Origin: Raphanus sativus
Taxonomy: Eukaryota; Streptophyta; Magnoliopsida; Brassicales; Brassicaceae
NCBI RefSeq assembly: GCF_000801105.2
Contig: NC_079516.1
Coordinates: 18,816,998-18,880,997, forward strand
Direction of reading: 5' to 3'
Length of the DNA: 64,000 bases
A program made the position numbers and the translations under genes. How positions within the stretch are numbered: position 1 is the first letter of the stretch; the number at the start of each line of letters is the position of its first letter. This document shows positions 22,326 through 33,331 of the stretch, piece by piece. The notes beneath the pieces are model-generated. The model had not been told where the DNA came from. It searched no databases and worked only from the letters and a program-made list of their open reading frames with translations.

Positions 22326-25300
22326 TTAGTTGGCTGGGTCTTCCTTCTGATCCGAGGGGTCCTCCGCTCCAACCAAGTCTGCAGCAAGCGCCTCTCCGTC
22401 GACAGTCGGAGGAACAGTTGTCTCATTTGAAGTCGCATCCTTCCCTCTCCGACCCTCCTGAGCATCGATCGGACCCTCGGTCGTTCCCTGTTCTGCAACC
22501 GTCGGGGCCTTGTTGCGCTCCTTCATCATGATATCAAAAGAATCGTCTGGCGATTGCATCCTCGATAAAGTCCCCGAATCGATGATACTGTCATTCGACC
22601 CATACTTGTCGAGACCGGCAAGAACTTCCTCACTCACGAACGTGGATGGCAGAATAAGCGGAGAAAGAGAGAGATCAGATTCAGGAATGTCACCAACCTT
22701 GAGCTTATCCACCTCTACCTTGTACAACCCCTCCTGCACTCTGTAAAAATCAATCAACTCCTGAGAAACGTCATAGCCTTCCCCTTTTGCTAACTCGAGA
22801 CACTTTCGAGTCCCGAACGCCTGACCATACAGGTTATGGGCCTCCTCGAAGGCGTCACGACGAACAGAGTAATCCCTAATACTGTCAAAACGACGCTTCG
22901 CCTTCACGACCATAGCCGTCTCAACTCTAACTCTCTCGAGTGTTACCTCGTAAACACGGGAATCCCTGAGCCTTCGCCTCTCCGAGATGAGTTTGGCGAC
23001 TACAGCGTCCCTCTCCTTTTCCAAATCTTTCTTTCCCCTCTCTAGCGTAACCTTCTCGCGAGAAAGGGCCTTGACGGAGGATCGAGAGTTTAGCAGCTTG
23101 GTCTTCAAATCTTCAAACTTCACACGTAGGATTTCCTTGTCTTCAGCGTTTTTCGCGAGAACGCGGGAAAGCTCCAAATCCTTCGCGCGAGCCAACTCCT
23201 CAGCGGCTCCTAGCTGTGCTTGTGTCCGTCTCAGCTCGGTTTCGTACTTCTCCACCAGAAGGTTCATGCTTCCATCACTCTGTAGTATAAAGAAAAAGGG
23301 GGAAAAGTGAGAAGGAATTGAGCGACCAAAGGCAACTTGAGAGACGAGCCGAAATCCACCCTAAGGGAGAAATTACCTGTTTCCTAGCCTGAGCAGCCTT
23401 GATATACTCGTCCTTGAAAAGAAGGTCAGCAACTGGCGGAAGATCGATAGGTCCACCTTTCACTTGACGCGTCAGTTCAGCACACTGAACCGGATTGTAG
23501 ATCAACGGAGTGTCCTCATCATACGAGAAGTTCACCCGATCGGGAAAATCCACGCGAGGCCCTCGCGTAGTGAAACTTCCAGAGGCGTCCACACTCGAAG
23601 AAGGAGCACTGCGCGACGCGCCTGCCTTCTTCCTTGGAGTCTTCTTCTGAGCCACGATAGGGACATCAGGAGCAGGAGTAAAGTCACCTCCCCTCTCTTC
23701 CCCGGGGCAAAAATCGTCAACAAGACCGCCGGGAGCAGTATCCGCCATTGGAGGATTCTCCTGGCGAGAAGAATGCCCCCTCTTTTGCTTCTTAGGTTGA
23801 GCTCCTGGAGACGCCTTCGCAGAAGGCCCGACAGCATCCTCATGACTCGCATTCGAGCCCTCGGTTTCCCTCTTAGAAGAAGCCTCACGAGATCTTTTCT
23901 TTTCTTTCTTCTTCTTCTTTGACAATTTCTGTTGCGCCATTTCCACGGGATCTTCAGGGAACTCTTCTTCAGGATGATCAGGCTCGTGCCTAACTTCAGA
24001 AGAACCGTTATTCCCTTCCTTTCCTTCTTCGCGATCAGCGGACGCAGGGCCATCCCTATCCGCGACTGGAGTCGCGACTGGAGAAGGGTCATCGTTCACC
24101 ACTGCTGGTTCGTCGTCAACGACGGTAGCAGTCTTCTTCTTGCCCAACGATCTCATTTGCCCTTTCAGGATAGCACTCAAATCCGGAGTTTGCCTCATCT
24201 TTTTCGCCTTGTTCACGAGTGTCTGCTGCTTCCTTGTGAATAGCGATAAGCGTTTCTTCCCGGGGACGACTACGCAGGGTAATCTCGATCTCCAAACCTC
24301 TGCAAAAAGAAAGAGAGAAATAAGAATACTCACCAAGTAAAGCATAAACCGCGACTTGTCAAGAAAACAAGCAGGAAATTGAGTACCCTTAGCTACGCGC
24401 TCCTGACAGCGACGTATCCAATCAGCGCTAAGATCAGGCCACCGACGATGGCTAAGCGTCGCGATAGCTTGGGCGTGCTCGAAGAACTTCTCCGGATAGG
24501 CGATTGTATTTGGGTGACGGACTGCAAGACAAAAAAAAAAAAAAACAAAAACACAGTTAAGCATCAAGAAACTCAAGTAGTCTCGGGACAACTGCAAATC
24601 TACCAATTTCACGATCCCAAAGAACCGGGAAATCGTCTTTCGGCGGCTCATCAAACGCGTGCTCGTCCGCCTTAATGTAGAAGTAGTATCTCTGCCAATC
24701 TTTTGTCTTGTTCGGATGACCAGTCAGAACATTATAGGACGGGCGCATCTTTATCGAGTGTAACCCATAAGGCATAGGCCTCAAGAAAGTCAGCTCTTCG
24801 AAAGTCCTCACGCTCATCGGAATACTTACTTCAGCGGCCATAGCCATCAAAGCGACGGCGATCCTAAACGACCCATTCAGAAACTGAGTAATCGCTACAC
24901 CCCGACGAAGCGTGTACTCCGTAATCAAACGCGGGATAGGGAACCACAACTTCGTATCCACGCCGAAATAAGACTCGTAGACGCACTGATATCCTTCAGG
25001 CGGCGACCAAGGCCTCTGCCTGACAGACGGAATGAGATAAGTCACCCCGATAGCTCCACAGCTCTTTAACAAATGCTTCACACTGCTGTGAGTGGAGAAG
25101 CTTGGGAACACGTTCCTCCAAGACTGACCCCCCGCTCGAGGATCACGCAACGTATCGCGAGAAATCGCTGGAAGCTCCTCGAAGATGTCGCCGGAGACGT
25201 AACGTGTGGGCTTGTACTCCGGGGGATCAACACTCTCTTCGCGGAGTCGATACTTCGGGATCCTAAACTTTCGCGCCTGCGCCTCGAGACCCTCGTTCCC

Positions 25301-25498
25301 AGTACCTACGCGAGAGGAACCAACGTTCCCTTCTGCCCTCGCCGCACCGACCCCTTCCGGCGTTCCAACTACCATCGGATCTGGCTCCGGGATCGCGTTG
25401 GTCGCGACATCATTCGGCGCCCTAACCTCCTCCGGATCGGAAGCGCCGGCGACAGCTTTCCCCTTTTCCTCTCGGGATAGCCTTTTCCCAGACGCCAT
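22326..25498 (-). CDS. Antisense three-exon gene of the Tat element (gypsy-type 'transposase_28'-like protein)
   Basis: Exons are 25498-24604, 24521-23377 and 23279-22326. Both introns (24603-24522, 23376-23280) are GT-AG, with TTG|GTAGAT / TTGCAG and CAG|GTAATT / CTACAG borders. The frames join exactly, giving 997 residues. Exon 1 (about residues 145-300) carries the 'putative gypsy type transposon' domain found in extra ORFs of plant Tat elements (words YLIPSVRQRPWSPPEGY, YESYFGVDTKLWFPIPRL). The middle is acidic and Ser/Glu-rich with basic nuclear-signal-like runs (KLSKKKKKEKKRSRE, PKKQKRG, KKTPRKK). The C-terminal exon is a long coiled coil (about 685-810). No catalytic motif is visible and its role is unknown; a DNA/chromatin-binding or regulatory role is inference. 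The start at 25498 has GTCGCCATGG context; a longer frame runs upstream to 25579. Confidence 0.8.
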
Positions 25499-25630
25499 GG
25501 CGACCCACAAACGATGAGACCTCACCGGCGAGCTTAGAGAGAGAAAATAAAAAAAAAAGCTAGAGAGAAGGGAGAGCAAAGAGAGATACCTGAAGCTGCA
25601 GAGAAGAATGATAAAAGAAGAGCAGAACTA

Positions 25631-25640
25631 TCTTTTTATA
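25631..25640 (-). promoter_or_regulatory. TATA box of the antisense gene
   Basis: On the minus strand TATAAAAAGA lies about 135 bp before the ATG at 25498. A CT-rich leader follows. This suggests the antisense gene has its own promoter inside the element. Confidence 0.5.
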
Positions 25641-25849
25641 GCAAAAAGAAGGGCACGACTCCCAAAGCATCATTATTAGGTCTAAATAGGCCTAAACGGG
25701 CCTTAATCAGGCCTGAAACCTCTCTCTCATCGCTCGCAGCGGTCACATCACGCAATCAAACCGGGGATTAGGAGTTAATCAAACCGGCCCAAACCGACAG
25801 GGTTAAGTCGTACCGAAAGCAAACCGGTGTAAACCAGCGGGAATCCTTG

Positions 25850-26560
25850 AGAGAGAGATACGCGACCGAACGAGCATCCTGGCGAGTAAGGGCCGCACTC
25901 GGAAGACCAAAGAAGCTCGCAACTCGACGGTTGAAGACAAGGAGGAGTGCTGCGACCAGCCGAGTTAACCAGCGAGTAAAATCTTTTTTGAGAAGGTTCA
26001 AAAAGGTGTTTTTACTCGGCTAAATGAGATTGTCTCGGAGGCTACCAAGTTGTACCGGCGAGTAAAATCGCTCTGGAGCCAGGAGTAAACGGTGCGACCA
26101 AACAAGTGAACTCAGCGACTACACTCGCCTTCGAGAGCAGTGCTAAATGTCACGACCAGATGAGTAAACCAGCGACTAAAATCGTGTCTCGAAGCCACAA
26201 AGTTACACGCGACCAGAGGAGTACAGTAGGCGAGTAGAATCGCATTTTTTTTTGAGGCAAAACACGGCGCGACCAAACGAGCAAAGCAGGCGAGTTAATT
26301 CGATCTTAGAAGCAGCACTCGATGTCGCGACCAAACCCGAAGAATAAGATCTTTCTCGGAAGCCATGTGCGATGCCACAAACCAGCGAGTAGAACCGCTT
26401 GCAGAAGCCACGAAATCATATCGCGACTAAGTGAACCGAACCAGTGAGTAGAACCGTCCTTTGAATCATGTCGCGACGAAACAGCCTGGCTAGCGAGTAG
26501 AGTCGCTCTCCGAGGGTTCGAGGGCGAAGACCAGCGAGTAAAGGAGACTCGACGACAGCA
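25850..26560. repeat. Diverged minisatellite (about 60-70 bp) upstream of the antisense gene
   Basis: About ten degenerate units share 'gcgaccaaacgag', then 'ccagcgagtaaaatcg', then 'tggaagccac'. The same words occur on the far side of the antisense gene (21790-22150), so one repeat family flanks that gene on both sides. Confidence 0.75.
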
Positions 26561-26660
26561 GCAAACGTCGTAAGGTCCCCAGACCAAAACTCACGGATTC
26601 ACCAAACCCATCCAGCTAACAGTCCGTCAGGATTAGACTGGCGTTAATCAACAGACGAAC

Positions 26661-26670
26661 TGGGGGGGGA
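26661..26670 (+). promoter_or_regulatory. Polypurine tract
   Basis: TGGGGGGGGA lies five bases before the 3' LTR and is the probable plus-strand primer. It is not directly abutting the LTR, which is slightly unusual. Confidence 0.7.
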
Positions 26671-26675
26671 CTTAC

Positions 26676-27152
26676 TGTAGGAGGAGGATTACACCCCTCC
26701 AAGGGCCCGGTAAATCAGTAAAACACGCCCTGTTGACCGCTGGACGACGAACAGACGATGGGCCGATAAGCGCGGCCCAGGAAGAGATTACCGCGACCAA
26801 ACGACTAAACGACAGCAGGCCCATTTGGTCGGTACATCGACAAAGCCCATCCAGAAGAGAGGGATTAGGGCAAACTCGAAGAGAAGGTCTATAAAAGGAA
26901 GGGGAGAAACGACGTAGAGGGGATCGACACTTTTACACAATCACAAGACGGCTAGATCTAGGGTTTTCACTCATCTCTATCCGTTATCTTGTACCGTTCC
27001 CCGGCTAGCTCTTCGAGCTCTGTCTTGTCTTTCTCTTTACATTCCCATTGTAACCAAGTCCTGACATCTTCATCTATAAAACGTCTTTGTTAGACCCACA
27101 GACGAGTTCTTCGTCTTCTCTTTACTAGTTTCGACCGAACTCGGTTCTAACA
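26676..27152 (+). repeat. 3' LTR
   Basis: It is 477 bp with the same ends and, by eye, the same sequence as the 5' LTR. Its TATA box is at 26890-26897. It is followed by the duplicated ATCTC. Confidence 0.95.
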
Positions 27153-27162
27153 ATCTCCAACA

Positions 27163-27261
27163 ATGGCGAGTTCCTCCATCTTGCTTGCTAATTTACAAGC
27201 TAACCGCTGCTTAGACACTGTGAGATTAGAAAAGAAAATTCTTCTTTATCACCTTGATTGA
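27163..27261 (+). pseudogene. RPA70/DUF223-like N-terminal fragment in the Helitron
   Basis: ATG at 27163 opens 32 codons beginning MASSSILLANLQANRC. This resembles, from memory, the start of Brassicaceae RPA70-like DUF223 proteins. The expected RxLRFWEARN core is replaced by VRLEKKILLYHLD and a stop, so the copy is broken. The retrotransposon inserted five bases upstream of the leader end. The identification rests on a short N-terminus and is tentative. Confidence 0.4.
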
Positions 27262-29185
27262 ATGTTTTAGAGTTATCCGATTAAGTTCTTGCCTGGAATC
27301 TACAAGTTTTCGGTGATCAATGCTTTATGATAGATTTTTTTTGTTCAAGCTTTATGATAGATTTATCTTATTATTATGGCTTTATGTTTATTTCAGTTTC
27401 AGTGATTGAGAGTAATGAATGGCGGGAGACACATTTAAAGCACTTACAAACCTTGTGTGCTCATGTTTGTTAGGAATCGGTGATAGCTTTCTTTTTCTCT
27501 AGCTTATAGAGAAAGTTTGTATCAAACAAATAGTAAGTTTTGCGTTTACGCCTATATCTAAAGACAATCGTATAGCTAAATTAGCATGGTAAATACTTTA
27601 ATGGTTGGTTGGTGCAGATTTTGAAGCTTGCTTTGGACAATGATTGATTGTGGCATACTCAGGATGATCTGCAAGTTGGACTCAAAGACCTACAAGACTT
27701 TCTGAAACCAACGTAACAAGTGAATTCTTACCAGGATATTTGATCGATATAGTCAATGTGAGAACTTACTTCCCTTTTGCTTGTGGTGTCCTTAAATGTT
27801 TTATGTTTTAATCTTTTGGGATTTGACCCCTTTTTTCTTATCAGAAACACCAGAAGCTAGGACAAGCATTTTTTACCATTACATGTAAACATGTTTCTAC
27901 TGTTCAATATCTTGCTTTTCCTGTATGATCGGAGCTTCAAACTCACATAACATGTTCTGAAAGGACTGTGATTGGTGATTGGTGAAAACAGTAATGCTGG
28001 AACCATCAGGCCAACAAGACTTGGAGAGCAGTCAAAACTCATTGAATTTGGTACAATGCATTGTCTCTGTGATCTTGCTGATGCACAAGGACATCAAAGT
28101 CAAGGAAGATATTATCACCATCCAAGTCAGAGATTGAATTGGTTCTGCACAACGTTATCACACTGCAGGTGGCCATTTGTTCTTTTTCCTATTCTCTTAT
28201 CGTTATATATTGCAAATCCATGTTTCTGATTGTGTTTTTACCTCTTTGATTTTCTTTGCAGTCCTCCGATCTTGACTGTAGCCATATGATGAAAACCACA
28301 GAAGAGCAACTTAGGATTGCATCTAATAGCTTAATAAGCTGTGCAACAATATAATGATTTGTGCTCTCGGTGTAAAAACTATATGACTTTCCTTTTTTTA
28401 ATTTGGGAAAGCACCAATTTAAAGTACACAATTTTGATAAAGATATGACTTTTCTTTGCTTACTTGAGAAAGCACCAACTTAAGTACACAATTTTGCTAT
28501 GCAATACGAAAGCTCTGATTCATGGCTTGAACATGCTCCATGACTAGCTCTAAGTGTGCTTCCAAAAGGCCATGAGTTCAGGCAATATTTTGCTGTTGGC
28601 CCCACAAGTTTCTAACTCAGATACATGACAAAAGAAGTATCTGTTGGAAACTCAAAACTAATTAGATTTTTTTTGTCACAACAAACTAATTATATTCCTA
28701 GATATAACAAGTAAAATAATAAATATTTAGTGAAAAAACTTAATTAACTTCAACTTGGTAAAAAATATTTAGAAAATAGCAAATTAGTTAGTTGTAGATT
28801 AGATAATCTAAAATATATAAATTTCAAAAATACATAGAAAATTTCAAAAAAAAAAAATATGTTTATAATATTGTTCTTCAAATTTCATCAACAAAATAAA
28901 TAAGAAAATTTCATACGACAAAAAAATATTATGAAAAAGAGAGTTCAAGATCGGTAAAGTTTATAAGGTCAAATTTGGATGGAAACTAAGCAAAATAAAA
29001 ACAAACAAACAGTGAAATACAAAATAAAAGCAAACAAATAGTGAAAGCTCATTAATAAACCTTTCCACATGATTAAAATAATCAAATTATCATGTTAAAT
29101 GTTGCCAACAATTATAACTCAGACGAAAGCATGACGGAAACTTTTCAGACACAAACTCTGTCGTTTATTTCAAAAACCTAAGCTT
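27262..29185 (+). other. Helitron right arm: gene-like but unidentified sequence
   Basis: The stretch 27262-28650 has intron/exon-like texture: T-rich tracts ending in TGCAG (27616, 28260) and short purine-rich open stretches such as 27972-28166. No peptide matches a family I can name. From 28650 to 29150 it is AT-rich and featureless. It is probably rearranged host gene material carried by the Helitron. Confidence 0.35.
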
Positions 29186-29420
29186 ATGATATTTTGCAGC
29201 GGAACCATCAGATTGAAGAATCAACACATTAAGTTAATGAGTCAATGTTTGGATAATGACAATCCAGAGACTCATTACATTGAAGTGTTAAATCATTACT
29301 TCTTTCATCACAAATCTATCAAAGGACTTAACCATCTTCACCAATCCGCATATGGGAACTATCAAAGTGGTATATTAATATTGTGGAGAGGCAATTTTGA
29401 AGAGGAAAAATATTTTTTCT
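29186..29420 (+). pseudogene. F-box (At2g35280-like) protein fragment
   Basis: After a TTTTGCAG acceptor-like site, the frame reads QCLDNDNPETHYIEVLNHY, then KSIKGLNHLHQSAYGNYQSG and ILILWRGNFEEE. This matches the repeat pattern (NPEAxYxxGxxxYF, GLxHLxxSAxGxYxxG) of the Brassicaceae F-box family around At2g35280, whose C-terminal region has Sel1-like helices. There is no F-box in this piece. It is a single captured exon, probably nonfunctional. Confidence 0.45.
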
Positions 29421-29916
29421 TCAAACAAGATAATCACAGAAACAAACACAAGTATTTGCATTTTTTCCTTCTAGAACTCAGCTTTATTTTATGTTTAAAT
29501 TTCAACTGATTTTACTTTGTTATGACTATTATCTTCTTATTATACTTTTATTGACTCGATCAATCACAACTATTTATGTTATTTCATATTGACCTAACCA
29601 ACTTCAAAACAAAGTAATACACTGTTATCGCTAAAAATGGATAAAAAAATTATCATTCTCTTTTAACATATATTCATCTTCATATTTTACAGATTTTTTT
29701 TACTAAAACCATAAAATAAATTATAAATTCATATAAGAATAAAACATACGAACCCGGCGCGTAGCGCCGGAAAACCACTAGTTATTACTAAACTTCACCT
29801 CTTACATTATTTTATTAATTTTTCACACATAACCTATATTCTCCCACTTATCTCATTAAGGATGCTCTAATTAAGATCCATAATTAGTCTGTTTAGGTTA
29901 AAGTATTTAAATGATA

Positions 29917-30612
29917 CTCTCTTTTTCTAAGTGTCACTTTAGACTTGTGTATACAGATTAAAAATCATTTAATTTTGTATATTTTCTATATAAAAATATC
30001 AATATCAACACACCTACTCATATTTTAACTAATAGAAAAATAAACTAGAAAATAAATTTAATAAATCTATATTATTAAAATATAAGTACACTTTGAAAAT
30101 ACCCCTAAGTTTTTAAAGTTATTTACATTAGAATGCCAATGAAGTAATAAATTACTTTTCTTTAATTATAGTTGTATTTTCTGATTTATAAATGCATTTT
30201 CTTTAATTATAGATGTCTTTATTGAACCTATATTTAAGTATGTTTGTCTTTTTCCAATTTAAATAATAGATTTTGTTAATCAAATCTTTACAAAAATAGA
30301 TTTCCCAATATACTTCGTTTTAACATATTAATTATTTTTAATATTTATTAGTATAAATAATAAAATAAAAATCACACATCATAATCAATTTATATAACAT
30401 ATAAATAAAATATAAAATAATTTATTCATATATTATTAGTATAATGGTTTTATAATATAAGTCTAATTAGTTATAAATATTGGTTTTATTTATGTGATAC
30501 ATTGTGATATAATAGACGATCAAAATCACAAATATAACTATTCAAAGTAATAAATAAAATTGTTATGTTTTAAAATGTTCTATTAATAATTATGTAATAC
30601 ATTTTAATTTAC

Positions 30613-30652
<40 letters not shown>

Positions 30653-31161
30653 TATACCAGTAATACAAATAAACAATTAAAATGAAAGCAAATATTTATA
30701 CCGTCACAGATCAAACTCTAGAAATAAACAAAAACAGTGCTAAATTATTTTTCTTTAACAAATTTATTTTGATAGAAATTATAGTTCCAAATAAGTTTAT
30801 ATATTTTATGTATTTATAAGTTTATTTTATTTGGGATGCTAAAATTTTTGAATTGGAAAAAATATGACCCACCTCTATATTATTTTAATTAAGAAATTTA
30901 AATTTTATATCAAAATATTTTATTAAGCTTTTAAATTTAATTTTTATTATAACTGCAAAAATTAATTTTCAATCTGGATTTATGTGTAAATATTACAAAT
31001 TCATCATTTAATATAAACAAAAAACTAAAAACCGAAAATAAATACCCGCCCGATCGGGCGGGTCAATGTCTAGTTCTGCATTAAAATGTTAAAACGATAC
31101 TTATTTTGCAAGAAAAAAAAATTTCTATAACAATACTTAACATGAAACGAAACAGAAGGAG
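29917..31161. mobile_element. Stowaway-type MITE (about 240 bp) split by a Helitron
   Basis: The left end CTCTCTTTTTCTAAGTGTCA and right end AAACGAAACAGAAGGAG (reverse of CTCCTTCTGTTTCG) are inverted repeats flanked by TA duplications (29915-29916 and 31162-31163). They are of the CTCCCTCCGTTTC class, also seen at 55039-55276. The body is interrupted at 30066-31073 by a Helitron. Confidence 0.6.
30066..31073 (+). mobile_element. Nonautonomous Helitron inside the Stowaway MITE
   Basis: It starts TCTATATTATTAAAATATAA after a host A. It ends with hairpin CCCGCCCGATCGGGCGGG (31044-31061), TCAATGT and CTAG (31070-31073) before a host T. It belongs to the family of 11092-12176: the first 90 bases align, including 'aagtacac' and 'ttatttacatt'. 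A (TG)n run lies at 30621-30648. It is noncoding. Confidence 0.85.
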
Positions 31162-31163
31162 TA

Positions 31164-33272
31164 AATTTTAGTATTAAAAGTGATTTTTAATGTAACGTGA
31201 GTAAAAATAACCACAACGAATAGTGGTATATGGACACCCAAATTGGGGCGATTATGATGTGTTACAATGTGGTATAATAGTCAGGATCCAAATTAGTTTA
31301 TTCTAAGCTTATAATAAGTTAAGTCCACGATACAAAAAATCTGCTTTGTGAAGGAAGATGATGGCAATATCACCCTTGGTGTAAGGGTCATCACAATATT
31401 ATGTCTAAAACAATCATTTTTCCTTTTTGTTCTATTTATCGTTAAACAATCTTCTAAGTTAAAATTATGTTTTAACCATATATCTTCTAAAAATAAGAAA
31501 AGCTAAATTACTCAATCATTTTTTATGACGTCCTTGAATATGAAATTATGAATGCAAGTTTTATAACCACACTGCAAATTGATATCCAAAAAGTCTTAAT
31601 CTGAAAGCCCGAAAGTCTGAACCTAATTAAACTGAAAAACTAAATGCCTAATATAAATTGGTTACTCTATTATTTTAATCTTAGTATTAATTAGTTTCTG
31701 TTTAGAAAAATTTACAAGTTAAATAATTAATTCTATTATGTTATAGTACATAATATTTGCACAATATAAATTGGGCTCAAAGTTACAGTAGAAGATTAGC
31801 GAACCTTACAATGTTAATTAACTTTATGATTAACTCATGGACTTGGCAGAGTACGGATGGAGAGAGTGCTAATATCACAAAATGGCATGTAAAGCAGCCG
31901 ACAGCCCAGTACTACATGTACATGGACCCGAGCCATACCACGATGTTTAATTATGGGTTAAGGTTTTTAAGAGAACAAAAAAAAGAACCAAAATAATTCA
32001 TCATAAAAAATTGACATAATTTGGCAAAAGCAATAAGCAGTTAATATATTTGAAAAGAACATGTTACACTACAAATCCCATTGGACGTGGAGGAGCTATG
32101 TGGTGGTAAGGGGTCAGTTGACCCCTGTGATTTTTATAAAAAGTGGATTTCATTTATATATGTATTATAGGTAGTTGTTATAATATTTTGTTAAAAACTT
32201 TTGGTTTGATCCCCATAACTCAAGATCAATTTTTTTTTAAACCATCTTTGTATCTTCTTAATAATATTACATAGATAACTTATGTGAAATGTATTACAGG
32301 CTCCGATCCGCCACTGCTATTGACAACGTATAAAAATATTCATTCAGTCTGTGCAATCTTATATAGTTCTATCTCCGATCAAGTGCAATCAAAGGCGGAC
32401 CTATAACTACAAAAAATGATGTCAGTTAACACACCTTAAAATATAAAAACGCCTAATTTGTTAATCTATTTGAATTGAATTTCGTTAGTTCTAGTGGTGT
32501 TTTCACTTTGGCTGACACCCCTTAACCGGATTCAAAACCATGTGACACTATATTTTTACTTTATTTTTGTCTAAGAGTTACCCATTTACTTTGATGCATG
32601 TTTAAAATAAGTTTAGATCCATCATTAAGTGCATCGATCTTCTCGTAATCTGGATTGGGTTTGCGAGTTTACTTAAAAGTTCCGACGTTGATATTCATAG
32701 TTGATCTTTCACAAAAGATGTAACATTCAAGATTTTTGTCATACAGATAACTAGAGAGTTGATAGAAATGGATATACAGAGAATGTTAATGTTGTATAAG
32801 TCGCACCAAACAAAAACTATTGCAAAAACACATTGTATTCTTACCTGGAATTAGGGGTCACCAATTGAGCGGTCTGCTGACTCATTTCAACTCCATTTTC
32901 AATAATAGAATGAACATCCCCTTCTTATTATTTGAGTAGCACTATTAGTAATGAACTTTGGCTTAATGAATGATTAACAAAAATGCGATTACTTATGTGG
33001 CAGTTACATAGCATTTCTCAATTTACTTATTAAAATAGACATAATTTACTAGAATATTTATAATAGAATGCCATTAGACATATTTGTTATATTATGTACT
33101 GTTACATATAAACAAAGAAATATTAATAGGTTAATTTAGATGGACCAAACATAATTTAAATATAAACTGGACTGATACATTATTTGTTTGGCTGTCATAT
33201 ATCGCTTAAATACTCTTTAAATATGATTAAAAATATCACTATGTCATATATGACTTTTATTTGATTCACAAC

Positions 33273-33331
<59 letters not shown>

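Larger units (their letters stand above)
14982..27152 (+). mobile_element. Complete Tat-lineage Ty3/gypsy LTR retrotransposon
   Basis: Two 477-bp LTRs (TGTAGG...CTAACA) flank a 11.2-kb interior and are themselves flanked by the 5-bp duplication ATCTC (14977-14981 and 27153-27157). Base-by-base reading shows no difference between the LTRs, implying a very recent insertion. In order: primer binding site, gag, pol (protease, RT, RNase H, archaeal-type RNase H, integrase), tandem repeats, an antisense spliced gene, more tandem repeats, polypurine tract. The second RNase H and the antisense extra gene are marks of the Tat clade. All parts needed for autonomy seem present, with gag and pol in different frames. 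Confidence 0.95.
14448..29781 (+). mobile_element. Helitron (about 3.2 kb) inserted in the Harbinger element and split by an LTR retrotransposon
   Basis: The 5' end is TCTAATACAATAAAGTAGGC after a host A. The 3' end is a hairpin CCGGCGCGTAGCGCCGG (29755-29771), AAAACCA and CTAG at 29778-29781 before a host T. Comparison with the empty site in the copy at 44549-47089 confirms insertion between A and T without duplication. Without the retrotransposon it is about 3.16 kb. It carries gene-like fragments: a promoter/leader-like stretch, an RPA-like start and an F-box-like exon. It has no Rep/helicase and is therefore nonautonomous. Confidence 0.85.
13981..29867. mobile_element. PIF/Harbinger-type element (about 553 bp) split by a nested Helitron
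   Basis: The termini GAGCATCTTTAATGG and TCATTAAGGATGCTC are inverted repeats flanked by the 3-bp duplication TAA (13978-13980 and 29868-29870), the signature of PIF/Harbinger. The element proper is 13981-14447 plus 29782-29867. A related copy at 44549-47089 has the same ends and the uninterrupted junction, 'cccactactaaatattacta', which proves that 14448-29781 is an insertion. It carries no transposase and must have been moved in trans. Confidence 0.85.

Noticed and set aside
24303..24336. Intron-like stretch GTGAGTATTC...TTTTTGCAG in the second exon of the antisense gene
   Set aside because: It is only 34 bases, too short for a plant intron, and removing it would break a frame that is otherwise open through the region.
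21401..26560. Repeat arrays flanking the antisense gene considered as a CRISPR
   Set aside because: Units are long, degenerate and without unique spacers, and the host is a plant; they are retrotransposon minisatellites.
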